Source: Pedococcus sp031456495 (GTDB lineage Bacteria > Actinomycetota > Actinomycetes > Actinomycetales > Dermatophilaceae). From it: 64,000 nucleotides of DNA. The stretch spans positions 558,001 to 622,000 of the forward strand of contig NZ_JAVDUW010000002.1 in the NCBI RefSeq assembly GCF_031456495.1. The letters are read 5' to 3'. The notes beneath the pieces are model-generated. The model did no database searches and was not told the origin of the DNA. It worked only from the letters and a program-made list of their open reading frames with translations. How positions within the stretch are numbered: position 1 is the stretch's first letter; each line of letters starts with the position of its first letter. The translations under genes were made by a program, and so were the position numbers. Shown one piece after another: positions 23,585-31,331 of the stretch.

Positions 23585-24882
23585 ACGCCAGCTGGCGCAC
23601 CGTCCGCCTCGGTGCACCGATCGCCGTCCTCGCGGTCGTCGTGGTGCTCGCGGCGTGGCTGTCCGCCGCCCCGTCGCTCGGGTCGCTCGTCAGCGACGAG
23701 TGGGGCCGTCTGGTCCTCTTCCTCGTAGCCATCGCCCTGGGGGAGACCGCCCGCCTGACGATCCTGACCGGGCGCGAGACCGCCCCCATGTCGACGGCCG
23801 CCGCCCTGGGTCTCGCCTTCTCGACCATCGCTGACGGAGGCAGGCCTGCGATCGGCGCCGACGTCGTCATCGCCGTCATCAGCGCGGGCATGCTCCTGGG
23901 GCAGGTGCTGCGCCGGGTCACCGGCTCGGTGCCGCAGTGGGGTGACACGGCGGCGCGCCTGATCGGCGCGGCCGTGGCTCCCGTGCTCTTCCGGCAGGTC
24001 CACTTCGGCGGCCGCACGCTGCTGGACTGGGAGGACCAGGACCAATGGAAGGACCGGCGCTGGCTCGTGGCGGTCATGATGCTCCTGGTGGGTGCCGCGG
24101 CCATGGTCGTCGACCTCACGCTGGAGGCGTGCATCCGCGCGGACCTGCAGGAGTCGCCGCTGCTCCCCGCGGTGCTGGACGAGTACCGGTCGGTGGGGGC
24201 GCTCGCCACCGCGCTCGTCACCTCGGGTGCACTCATCGCTTTGGCGGAGATCGCCATCGGCGTCGCGTCCGTCCCGCTCTTCCTCTTCCCGCTGGTCCTC
24301 ACGTACTTCGCGGTGCAGCGCTACGCCTCCATCCGCACCACCTACCGGCAGACCATCGGTGCCCTGTCCTCGCTCACCGACCTCGCCGGGTACACGGGCA
24401 CCGGCCACGGCCAGCACGTCTCCGACCTCGCGGTCGCCGTCGGCCGTGACCTGGGCATGAGCCACCGCGAGCTCACCGACCTCGAGTACGCCGCGCTGCT
24501 CCACGACCTCGGCCAGGTGGCCCTGCGCGAGCCCATCCCGCGCGGGGCGACGGTGATGGCGGCGCCCGTCGACCAGCAACGGATCGCCTCGGACGGGGCC
24601 GAGATCGTCCGGTCCACGGGTGTGCTGGACCAGGTGGCGGGCATCCTGCAGGCGCAGACCACGCCGTACCGCCAGGTGCGCGAGTTCGGCCAGGACCTGC
24701 CGCTGTCGAGCCGCATCATCAAGGTGGCCAACGCCTACGTCGACCTCGCCGGCCCCGACGAGGTGCAGGACGAGCACGCGATGGAGCGCATCCACCTCGG
24801 CCTCGGCTACGAGTACGACCCCCGCGTCGTCGACTCGCTCTCGCGGGTGCTCACCCGCCGCCGGCAGCGCGCCGGCGCCTGA
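23581..24882 (+). CDS. membrane HD-domain protein with degenerate GYP half
   Basis: 433 residues, coupled to the HD-GYP gene by a GTGA overlap. About seven N-terminal membrane segments precede an HD domain in which the first His and the HD pair survive (TGHGQHVSDLA; LLHDLGQ near 305-311), but the HHE-R-DG-GYP block is absent (QAQTTPYRQVREFGQDLP instead). Probably a paralogue of the upstream protein that lost or changed activity and may act as a sensor or partner subunit. Confidence 0.8.
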   Translation: MNASWRTVRLGAPIAVLAVVVVLAAWLSAAPSLGSLVSDEWGRLVLFLVAIALGETARLTILTGRETAPMSTAAALGLAFSTIADGGRPAIGADVVIAVISAGMLLGQVLRRVTGSVPQWGDTAARLIGAAVAPVLFRQVHFGGRTLLDWEDQDQWKDRRWLVAVMMLLVGAAAMVVDLTLEACIRADLQESPLLPAVLDEYRSVGALATALVTSGALIALAEIAIGVASVPLFLFPLVLTYFAVQRYASIRTTYRQTIGALSSLTDLAGYTGTGHGQHVSDLAVAVGRDLGMSHRELTDLEYAALLHDLGQVALREPIPRGATVMAAPVDQQRIASDGAEIVRSTGVLDQVAGILQAQTTPYRQVREFGQDLPLSSRIIKVANAYVDLAGPDEVQDEHAMERIHLGLGYEYDPRVVDSLSRVLTRRRQRAGA

Positions 24883-24897
24883 GCACGGCGCGCCCAC

Positions 24898-24966
24898 GGC
24901 ATACGCGCCGCCCCGACCGGAAGCGCCACGCGTCGGTGGTGGGCGCACGGCATACGCCACGTATGC
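24898..24966. repeat. cluster of three GGCATAC-type sites, one pair inverted
   Basis: GGCATAC occurs at 24898-24904 and 24949-24955, and GTATGC at 24961-24966, so the last two form GCATAC-N5-GTATGC. The region lies between the HD gene and the terminator. These are members of the window-wide GTATGCCG word family. Confidence 0.5.
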
Positions 24967-24980
24967 ATGGGCGCACGACG

Positions 24981-25017
24981 AAGGGGTGGTGCCGGACCGC
25001 GTCCGGCACCACCCCTT
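24981..25017. terminator. bidirectional terminator between the HD genes and the symporter operon
   Basis: A perfect 17-bp stem (24981-24997 with 25001-25017) around a CGC loop. The left arm opens AAGGGG and the right arm ends CCCCTT, so either strand yields a short T-containing tail. Confidence 0.85.
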
Positions 25018-25035
25018 GTCAGCCCACCGCAGGCG

Positions 25036-26709
25036 TCACGGGGAGCCGGTGGTGAGGTGGACGTCGGTCTCGAGGTGCTTCTCGACGCGGGGGTCGCCCG
25101 CGTCGGCGAAGTAGTCGCCCTTGATCGTCTCGTCGTGGCCCCGGTCGACCCTGAGCGCGTTGAGCACCAGGGTCAGGACCGCGGCGACGACCAGGTTGAG
25201 CACGAAGGCCGTCATCGCGATGTAGCCCATCTTGCCGATGCTCGGGATCATCGCCAGCGAGCCGCCGAAATGGCCCTTGGTCGCGGGGTTGATCACGTTG
25301 TAGGCGGTGATGGTGCCGTAGACCATGCCCACGGCCCAGCCGACGAGCAGCGCCCACCGGTGGAACCAGCGGGTGTAGAGCCCGAAGACGATCGCGGGGA
25401 ACGTCTGCAGGATCCAGATGCCACCGAGGAGCTGGAAGTTGATGGCGTTCTGCTTGTCGAGGGTGAGGACGAACACCAGCGCGAACGCCTTGACCAGCAG
25501 CGAGACGAGCTTGGAGACCTTGGCCTCCTGGGCGTGCGTCGCGTTGGGCTTGAGCCAGTCGCGGTAGATGTTGCGGGTGAAGGTGTTCGCGGCCGCGATC
25601 GACATGATCGCCGCCGGCACGAGCGCTCCGATGGCGACGGCTGCGAAGGCCACGCCGGCGAACCAGCTCGGGAACATGTCCTCGAACAGCTGGGGGATGA
25701 CCAGCTGCGCGTTGGGCTTGCCGTCGAGGCCGATCGGCTTGGTGCCGGCCTTGATCGCGACCCAGCCGAGCAGCGCCAGCAGGCCGAGCACGAAGCTGTA
25801 GGCCGGCAGGATCGAGGCGTTGCGGCGGATGGTGTTGCGGTTCTGGCTCGAGAGCGTCGCCGTGATCGAGTGCGGGTACATGAACAGCGCCATGGCGGAG
25901 CCGAGCGCCAGCGATGCGTAGGCCCAGTACTGCTGGCTGTTCGGGATGAACGCACCCGTGGGCTTGTTCGTCACCGGGTTGGGCTTGGCCATCTTCGCCT
26001 CGGCCGCACCGAACACGGCATCCCAGCCGCCGACCTTCGACGGCAGGTAGATGACCGCGACGATGATGACGAGGTAGATCAGCGCGTCCTTGACGAACGC
26101 GATGACGGCCGGCGCCCGCAGGCCGCTGGAGTAGGTGTACGCCGCCAGCAGCGCGAACGCGATGAACAGCGGCAGGTCCTTGGCGAGGGCGTTGCTGCCG
26201 CCGAGACCGGCGACCTCGAGCACCGCCTGGATGCCGACGAGCTGCAGCGCGATGTACGGCATCGTCGCCAGGATGCCCGTCAGCGAGATCGCGAGCGCCA
26301 GCCCGCGGGAGCCGTAGCGGCCCTTCACGAAGTCGGCCGGCGTGACGTACCCGTGCCGGTGGCTCACCGACCACAGGCGCGACATGAACACGAAGATGAT
26401 CGGGTAGAGCACGATCGTGTAGGGAACGGCGAAGAAGCCGCTGACCGCACCGAGGGCGAACATCGCCGCCGGCACCGCCACGAAGGTGTATGCCGTGTAG
26501 AGGTCGCCACCGAGGAGGAACCAGGTCACCCAGGTGCCGAACCGGCGACCGCCCAGGCCCCACTCGTCGAGGGACTCCATGCTGTCGGCCTTGCGCCAGC
26601 GGGTGGCCCAGAAGCCCATGCCGGTGACGAGCAGGAACAGCAGGATGAGCACCACCAGGGCCGTGGTGTTGACGCCGGTGTGAGCGGCGGCGGGGACCAT
26701 CGTGCTCAT
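25036..26709 (-). CDS. sodium:solute symporter (monocarboxylate/MctP-like)
   Basis: 557 residues with about 13 membrane segments, SSS family. The early WGLGGRRFGTWVTWFLLGGDLYT segment and SGLRAPAVIAFVKDALIY are typical. Its small DUF3311 partner and overall sequence resemble monocarboxylate permeases of the MctP/YhdT-PanF type; the actual solute (lactate, pyruvate, acetate or similar) is inferred. The ATG overlaps the DUF3311 stop by four bases. Confidence 0.85.
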   Translation of the reverse strand: MSTMVPAAAHTGVNTTALVVLILLFLLVTGMGFWATRWRKADSMESLDEWGLGGRRFGTWVTWFLLGGDLYTAYTFVAVPAAMFALGAVSGFFAVPYTIVLYPIIFVFMSRLWSVSHRHGYVTPADFVKGRYGSRGLALAISLTGILATMPYIALQLVGIQAVLEVAGLGGSNALAKDLPLFIAFALLAAYTYSSGLRAPAVIAFVKDALIYLVIIVAVIYLPSKVGGWDAVFGAAEAKMAKPNPVTNKPTGAFIPNSQQYWAYASLALGSAMALFMYPHSITATLSSQNRNTIRRNASILPAYSFVLGLLALLGWVAIKAGTKPIGLDGKPNAQLVIPQLFEDMFPSWFAGVAFAAVAIGALVPAAIMSIAAANTFTRNIYRDWLKPNATHAQEAKVSKLVSLLVKAFALVFVLTLDKQNAINFQLLGGIWILQTFPAIVFGLYTRWFHRWALLVGWAVGMVYGTITAYNVINPATKGHFGGSLAMIPSIGKMGYIAMTAFVLNLVVAAVLTLVLNALRVDRGHDETIKGDYFADAGDPRVEKHLETDVHLTTGSP

Positions 26710-27035
26710 CGGTCACCCTCCACGTCGTCGCCGCGGTCGAGCCGGTCGGTGCGCTCTGCGCGGGTGCCGGTCGTGTGACCGGTCATCGGCCGGTGCGGGC
26801 GCGCCTTGAGGACGAGCCGGTATGCCGTGTAGGTCATTCCCGAGCAGAGGAACACCCACAGGAACTGGTACCAGATGAAGAACGGGAACCCGCCGAGCTT
26901 GGGCTCCACCTTGGCGTAGCTGCTCACCCACAACAGGGCGATGATGGGGATCGCCAACAGGACCCCGGCCGCAGCCAGCATCCCCTTGTTGGCGGGGGGA
27001 ACGGTGTCGTGGTCGACAGCGTTGTCGGTGCTCAC
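26706..27035 (-). CDS. DUF3311 small membrane subunit of the symporter
   Basis: 109 residues, two membrane segments (LLAAIPIIALLWV-like region and FFIWYQFLWVFLCSGMTYTAY), charged C-terminus. GTG 27035 has GGAGG eight bases upstream. DUF3311 proteins are nearly always encoded beside SSS permeases, as here, and are thought to be accessory subunits, though this is not proven for this one. Confidence 0.82.
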   Translation of the reverse strand: MSTDNAVDHDTVPPANKGMLAAAGVLLAIPIIALLWVSSYAKVEPKLGGFPFFIWYQFLWVFLCSGMTYTAYRLVLKARPHRPMTGHTTGTRAERTDRLDRGDDVEGDR

Positions 27036-27212
27036 CTTTCGTACCTCCACATGCGAAAAGGGCGGATTGCGTTCGCACTCCGCCCCGCACCGTATTCCTC
27101 GCCGGACCCCAGTGGGGGGAAGCCGCGCACACCATCTGACCAGCGGCTCTGCGCGTGCGCCGAGCGGACGACGAGCCGGACCCTGGAGGGTCGACCGAGG
27201 GCCTGCCGGCTG

Positions 27213-27329
27213 CACGCTCGTCTGCGCACAGACTCGCGTATTACTGGGCAGAGAGCAGATCCGAGCGCAGCGCCACGCTCGTCTGCGCACAGACCAGCGT
27301 GTCGCGACCGCGGAGGTCTGTGAGCAGAG
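27213..27329. repeat. small inverted repeats, left of the AbiEi-like gene
   Basis: Two identical 21-base copies (27213-27233 and 27274-27294) each end in the near-palindrome GTCTG-CGCA-CAGAC. A third, diverged copy, GTCTG-TGAG-CAGAG, is at 27316-27329. Between them, 27244-27270 matches 28441-28467 on the other side of the gene at 23 of 27 positions. The remainder of the 335-base gap 27036-27370 shows no gene. Confidence 0.7.
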
Positions 27330-27370
27330 CAGCGTCACAATGCTCAGGTGCCAGCGGGCTCGTCGCCGAG

Positions 27371-28327
27371 TCAGGCGACGCGCGTGATGCGCAGTGCCTC
27401 GAGCACGCGCTGGAGCACGGCGTCGGGGTTCGCGAGGTCAGTCCACGTGAGGCGGACGACGGCGTATCCGAGGGCGCGCAGCCGGTCCTCACGTCGCTTC
27501 TCGGCCCAGAGGTCCTCAGTGGGGGACCCGGCGAGGCCGTACTTGGCGCGTCCGTCGAACTCCACCACGACGCGCCCGTCCACCAGGAAGTCGCACCGGC
27601 CCACGAACCCGTGGTCCCTGTCGCGTATGACCGCTTGCGGCTCGACGTTGATGCCTGCCGGTAGGTGGCGCAGCACCATCCGGGTGCGGCTCTCACCTGG
27701 GGACTCGGCAGAACCGTCCGCCAGGGCTACGGCGTCGCGAGCTCGCGAGACGCCCGGCGTGAGTGCGTGCGCGTCCACGAGGCGCTGCAGGTCGACGCGC
27801 GTGACGAGCCCGGCGTGCAGTGCGGCGTCCATCGCGACCACGCCCGCCTCCAGCCCGTCGACCATGGCAGTCCCGACTGCGGCCAGGCCCGGTGTGACCG
27901 TGAGCGCGCGCGTCAGCCGCAGCGAGACGAGCGGGTCGGCCGTCGTGGACTCGTGGATGTGCAAGGAGCCGCGCACGCGGCTCGAACTGCCCGCGACACG
28001 GCATACGTGGAAGGTGTCCTCGGCCACCCGCCAGAACGGCAATCCGTGCAGTGCCAGGGCGGAGTGGTGGCTTGCGGCAACCCGGCCGTCGAACGACCTC
28101 AGGATGGCCAGGGTGCGGAGGCGGTGGACCGCCTCGGGTGTCCGAGCCGCCTCGAGGATGTCGGAGAGCACGTAGGCGCGGGCGGCCACCCGCGTGACCG
28201 TTCCGTCACGGACCATCGCCCTGACGACGTTGCGGGTGACGCCCTGCTCCGTGGCGTCACAGGAGGCGAACACGCCGCCCTGTGCGCGGGCGCGGGCCAG
28301 CAGGACCTCGGACATGAGCGCCACCAT
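27371..28327 (-). CDS. AbiEi-like antitoxin domain fused to a DUF559/VSR-like nuclease domain
   Basis: 318 residues. The N-terminal ~90 residues form a winged-helix segment like AbiEi-type antitoxins (VTRNVVRAMVRDGTVTRVAARAYVLSD). The C-terminal ~100 carry the DUF559 endonuclease-like core: an acidic CDFLVDGRVVVEFDG, then EDLWAEKRREDRLRALGYAVVRLTW with the conserved E/D and K/R. No AbiEii toxin gene is adjacent. Such fusions are common in actinobacteria and unproven in function; DNA binding plus nuclease chemistry is inferred. The gene is bracketed by inverted-repeat clusters on both sides. Confidence 0.75.
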   Translation of the reverse strand: MVALMSEVLLARARAQGGVFASCDATEQGVTRNVVRAMVRDGTVTRVAARAYVLSDILEAARTPEAVHRLRTLAILRSFDGRVAASHHSALALHGLPFWRVAEDTFHVCRVAGSSSRVRGSLHIHESTTADPLVSLRLTRALTVTPGLAAVGTAMVDGLEAGVVAMDAALHAGLVTRVDLQRLVDAHALTPGVSRARDAVALADGSAESPGESRTRMVLRHLPAGINVEPQAVIRDRDHGFVGRCDFLVDGRVVVEFDGRAKYGLAGSPTEDLWAEKRREDRLRALGYAVVRLTWTDLANPDAVLQRVLEALRITRVA

Positions 28328-28420
28328 CGACCGGCTCCCGCTCGTCGCGACAGCCGCGGGACGTGCCCTGTGGACGGGGCCGGGCCGCGCCGACCGCTGT
28401 GGACGGAGGGCTTGGGGACA

Positions 28421-28491
28421 GTGAGCAGAGATCCGTGTGCCTGAGCAGAGAGCGGATCCGCGCGAAGTGGTACCGAGGTCTGTGAGCAGAC
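28421..28491. repeat. small inverted repeats, right of the AbiEi-like gene
   Basis: GTGAGCAGAGATCCG (28421-28435), the 28441-28467 unit matching 27244-27270, and a perfect GTCTG-TGAG-CAGAC inverted repeat (28478-28491) whose 16-base core (28475-28490) is identical to 27313-27328. They lie about 100-160 bases upstream of the gene's start. Confidence 0.7.
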
Positions 28492-28500
28492 GAGCGGGCA

Positions 28501-28584
28501 GCGGGGCGGGGGGCGGCCGGGGAGAGCCGGGCGCGGCCGGGGAGATGGGGCAGGGGGCGGCAGGGGAGAAGGGGCAGGGGAGGG
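28501..28584 (+). other. G-run tract with quadruplex-forming potential
   Basis: At least eleven runs of three or more G on the plus strand within 84 bases, separated by one to seven bases. It lies between the repeat cluster and the sodN terminator, with no gene on either strand. Confidence 0.5.
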
Positions 28585-28590
28585 AGACGA

Positions 28591-28627
28591 CCGAGGGCCG
28601 GTCCGCGGTGTGCGGACCGGCCCTCGG
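28591..28627 (-). terminator. terminator after sodN
   Basis: A perfect 16-bp stem (28591-28606 with 28612-28627) around GGTGT, 19 bases after the sodN stop on the minus strand. Confidence 0.85.
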
Positions 28628-28645
28628 GTCGGGAGGTGGGACGCC

Positions 28646-29044
28646 TCAGGCGGCCTTGGTCTCCTTGAAGATCTTGTCGATCTCGTCGATCTTGGCGAGC
28701 AGCTCGTCGGCCTTGCCGGCGTCGAACTCGCCCTTGGTGCCGGACGCGCCCGCGAGCTTCGTGGCCTCGTTGAAGAGGGTGTGCAGCTGCGGGTACTTCT
28801 CGAAGTGCGGCGCCTTGAAGTAGTCGGTCCACAGCACCCACAGGTGGTGCTTGACCAGCTCGGAGCGCTGCTCCTTGATGACGACCGCGCGGGTGCGGAA
28901 GTCGGGGTCGTCGTTGTCGGCGACCTTGGCGATGATCGCCTTGATCGACTCGGCCTCGATGCGGGCCTGAGCGGGGTCGTAGACACCACAGGGCAGGTCG
29001 CAGTGGGCGCTGACCTCAGTGGTGCGGAAGAAACGGGAGAGCAT
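28646..29044 (-). CDS. sodN: nickel-containing superoxide dismutase precursor
   Basis: 132 residues. The 13-residue leader MLSRFFRTTEVSA precedes the nickel hook HCDLPCGVYDP; His14, Cys15 and Cys19 become the metal ligands once the leader is removed. The remainder is the four-helix-bundle domain. AGAAGGG precedes ATG 29044; an upstream in-frame extension is spurious because the mature protein must begin at His14. SodX, encoded just upstream, would cleave the leader. Transcription ends at a strong hairpin. Confidence 0.96.
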   Translation of the reverse strand: MLSRFFRTTEVSAHCDLPCGVYDPAQARIEAESIKAIIAKVADNDDPDFRTRAVVIKEQRSELVKHHLWVLWTDYFKAPHFEKYPQLHTLFNEATKLAGASGTKGEFDAGKADELLAKIDEIDKIFKETKAA

Positions 29045-29132
29045 GCGAATCCCTTCTGCGAGACGGACGATCACGTGCTCGTCCAACCTACCCCGCGCCC
29101 CCACCGGTCGCACGGGGCCCCCAGGGGGTGGA

Positions 29133-29154
29133 CGGCATACCGCCGGGTATGCCG
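29133..29154. promoter_or_regulatory. inverted GGCATAC/GTATGCC hairpin between sodX and sodN
   Basis: CGGCATACC and GGTATGCCG form a perfect 9-bp inverted repeat around GCCG. It is 11 bases past the sodX stop and about 90 bases before sodN, so it could be a transcript hairpin or an operator. It contains two copies of the window-wide 8-mer. Confidence 0.5.
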
Positions 29155-29164
29155 CGTCGCCGGC

Positions 29165-29533
29165 TTAGTCTGGCCGTCGCCGGCGACCGAGCAGCTTCGG
29201 CAGGCGGACGCGGTGGGGGATCCGGAACAGCACGAGGGCGCGGATCTGCTCGCGCGCCAGCGACCCCACACCGTAGGTCCACGAGTCGGCGACGCCGGGC
29301 ATCGTCTGGTTGTCGCTCTCCACCCAGTACCGCTCGGGGTCCTCCGGGTCGCGCATCGTGACCCGCTTGACCGCCAACGGGCGGGGCGAGCCGTTCTCGT
29401 CCGGGGGCAGGCGCACGATGGCGAGCCGCCCCAGCTTCGGGGGAGCACCGCGCAGCACCACCATCCGGTCGCCCGTGTGCAGGGTCGGCTCCATCGAGCG
29501 GCCCTTGACGACGACGAGCCCGAGGGTGAGCAC
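29165..29533 (-). CDS. sodX: nickel-SOD maturation protease SodX (S26 signal peptidase-like)
   Basis: 122 residues. S26 peptidase with nucleophile Ser13 in GRSMEPTL and general base Lys56 in LAVKRV; the SDNQTMPGVADSWTYG and VLFRIPHR segments fit the short SodX type. It lacks the N-terminal membrane anchor of true signal peptidases, consistent with cleaving the cytosolic SodN leader. GTG 29533 shares one base with the stop of the amino-acid transporter ATPase (TAGTG), so it appears to be expressed from that operon. Confidence 0.9.
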   Translation of the reverse strand: MLTLGLVVVKGRSMEPTLHTGDRMVVLRGAPPKLGRLAIVRLPPDENGSPRPLAVKRVTMRDPEDPERYWVESDNQTMPGVADSWTYGVGSLAREQIRALVLFRIPHRVRLPKLLGRRRRPD

Positions 29534-30375
29534 TACTCGGCGTCCCCTTGGTGCATCCGGCGCAGGAACGTCCGGGTGCGGTCGTGCTGGGGGTTGTTGA
29601 TGACCTCGGACGGCTTGCCCTCCTCGACCACGACACCGCCGTCCATGAAGACGACGCGGTCGGCGACCTCGCGCGCGAAACCCATCTCGTGCGTCACGAC
29701 GATCATCGTCATGCCGTCGCGGGCGAGCTGGCGCATGACCTGGAGCACGTCGCCGACGAGCTCGGGGTCGAGGGCGGACGTCGGCTCGTCGAAGAGCATG
29801 AGCTTGGGCTGCATCGCGAGGGCCCGCGCGATGGCGACGCGCTGCTGCTGACCACCCGAGAGCTGCGAGGGGTATGCCGCGTGCCGGTCGCCGAGACCCA
29901 CCTGCTCCAGGAGGGCCTCGGCGCGCTCGCGGACGTCCTTCTTCCGCTCGCCCTTGACCTGGATCGGCGCCTCCATGATGTTCTCGAGGGCCGTCATGTG
30001 GGGGAACAGGTTGAACCGCTGGAACACCATGCCGATGTCCCGGCGCTGGGCGGCGATCTCCTTGTCGGTGAGGTGGTGCAGCGTGCCGCCGCGGTCGGAG
30101 TAGCCCATGAGCTGGCCGTCGACCCAGATGCGTCCGCCGTCGATGGACTCGAGCTGGTTGATGCAGCGCAGGAACGTGGTCTTGCCCGACCCGGAGGGAC
30201 CCAGGAGGCAGACGACCTCGCGCTCCTGCACGTCCATGTCGATGCCCTTGAGCACCTCGTTGCCGTGGAAGGCCTTGGTGACGTTCACGGCGTGGACGAG
30301 GGGCAGGTCGCTCTGCCGCCCGCCCGACGTGGTCCTCGACTGCGCGGGCCGGCTGTCGGTGGTGTCGGTCGCCAT
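29533..30375 (-). CDS. polar amino-acid ABC transporter ATP-binding protein (GlnQ type)
   Basis: 280 residues. Walker A GPSGSGKTT near residue 59, Q-loop VFQRFNLFPHMTALEN, signature LSGGQQQR, Walker B LMLFDEPTSALDPE and H-loop VTHEMGFA: the polar amino-acid (glutamine/glutamate/histidine) subgroup. About 28 N-terminal residues are extra and disordered-looking. ATG 30375 shares one base with the permease stop (TGATG). A reading frame running through from the permease gene is an artefact. Confidence 0.92.
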   Translation of the reverse strand: MATDTTDSRPAQSRTTSGGRQSDLPLVHAVNVTKAFHGNEVLKGIDMDVQEREVVCLLGPSGSGKTTFLRCINQLESIDGGRIWVDGQLMGYSDRGGTLHHLTDKEIAAQRRDIGMVFQRFNLFPHMTALENIMEAPIQVKGERKKDVRERAEALLEQVGLGDRHAAYPSQLSGGQQQRVAIARALAMQPKLMLFDEPTSALDPELVGDVLQVMRQLARDGMTMIVVTHEMGFAREVADRVVFMDGGVVVEEGKPSEVINNPQHDRTRTFLRRMHQGDAE

Positions 30376-31319
30376 CAGTGGTCCGCCCCGATCTTGAGGA
30401 ACCTCATGCGGTTGCCGGGGGAGGTCTGGCCGAAGCCGCGCCCGAACCGCCGTTCGAGGAAGTACTGGCCGACCATGAGGACGGAGCAGACGATGAGGTA
30501 CCAGGCGGTGGCGGCCACGATCGTGGGCATGATCTTCAGGGTGCGGCTGCCGATGGCCTCGGCCTGGAAGAAGAGCTCGTTGGTGACCGGCAGGGCGATC
30601 AGCAGCGAGGTGTCCTTCACCATCGCGATGGTCTCGTTGCCGGTCGGGGGCACGATGACCCGCATGGCCTGGGGGAGCACCACACGGCGCATGGTCTTGC
30701 CCGAGGACATGCCGAGCGCCATGGCCGCCTCGCTCTGGCCCCGGTCGACCGACAGGATGCCGGCGCGGGCGATCTCCGCCATGTAGGCGGCCTCGGAGAG
30801 CCCGAGGCCGATGATGCCCATCCCGATGGTGCTGCTGAACTGGTTGACGTCCAGCGTGAAGAACGTCAGGTCCGAGGACAGGCCCAGCAGCTTGGCGATC
30901 TGCTGGCCGAACGGCGCGCCGATGTCGAAGGAGCCGTACAGGTAGCCCAGGCCGGTGCCGAGGAGGGTCAGCAGCACGTAGCGGGGGATCGCGCGGAAGA
31001 ACCACGTGTAGGCGAACGCCACCCCGCGCAGGACGGGGTTCGTGGACAGGCGCATCACGCCCACGACGACGCCCAGGCCGACACCGAGGACCATGGCGCC
31101 CGCGGTGCCGACGAGGGTGCCCCGGATCAGGCCCTCGAGGATCGGGTTGTAGTTCATCACCCGGAGGGCGAACGGGAAGTCCCAGCGGGGGTTGGTCACG
31201 AACGAGCTGACCATCATCGCGACGAGCACGAGGATGACCACGACCGCGATCCACCGACCGGGGTGCGGGACCGGCCGGGCGTGGATGGGGCCCGGCCGGT
31301 CCGACGTGGTGTCAGACAT
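30375..31319 (-). CDS. polar amino-acid ABC transporter permease (HisMQ/GlnP type)
   Basis: 314 residues, about five to six membrane segments, with the EAA loop AAMALGMSSGKTMRRVVLPQAMR and the upstream GLGLSEAAYMAEIARAGI characteristic of the His/Glu/Gln/Arg/opine permease family. A single permease gene implies a homodimer. It sits 12 bases after the binding-protein gene. Confidence 0.92.
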   Translation of the reverse strand: MSDTTSDRPGPIHARPVPHPGRWIAVVVILVLVAMMVSSFVTNPRWDFPFALRVMNYNPILEGLIRGTLVGTAGAMVLGVGLGVVVGVMRLSTNPVLRGVAFAYTWFFRAIPRYVLLTLLGTGLGYLYGSFDIGAPFGQQIAKLLGLSSDLTFFTLDVNQFSSTIGMGIIGLGLSEAAYMAEIARAGILSVDRGQSEAAMALGMSSGKTMRRVVLPQAMRVIVPPTGNETIAMVKDTSLLIALPVTNELFFQAEAIGSRTLKIMPTIVAATAWYLIVCSVLMVGQYFLERRFGRGFGQTSPGNRMRFLKIGADH

Positions 31320-31331
31320 GAGCGTCGCGGA

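Noticed and set aside
27213..27294. CRISPR-like repeats
   Set aside because: Only two exact 21-base copies, palindromic cores, no regular spacer series and no cas genes.
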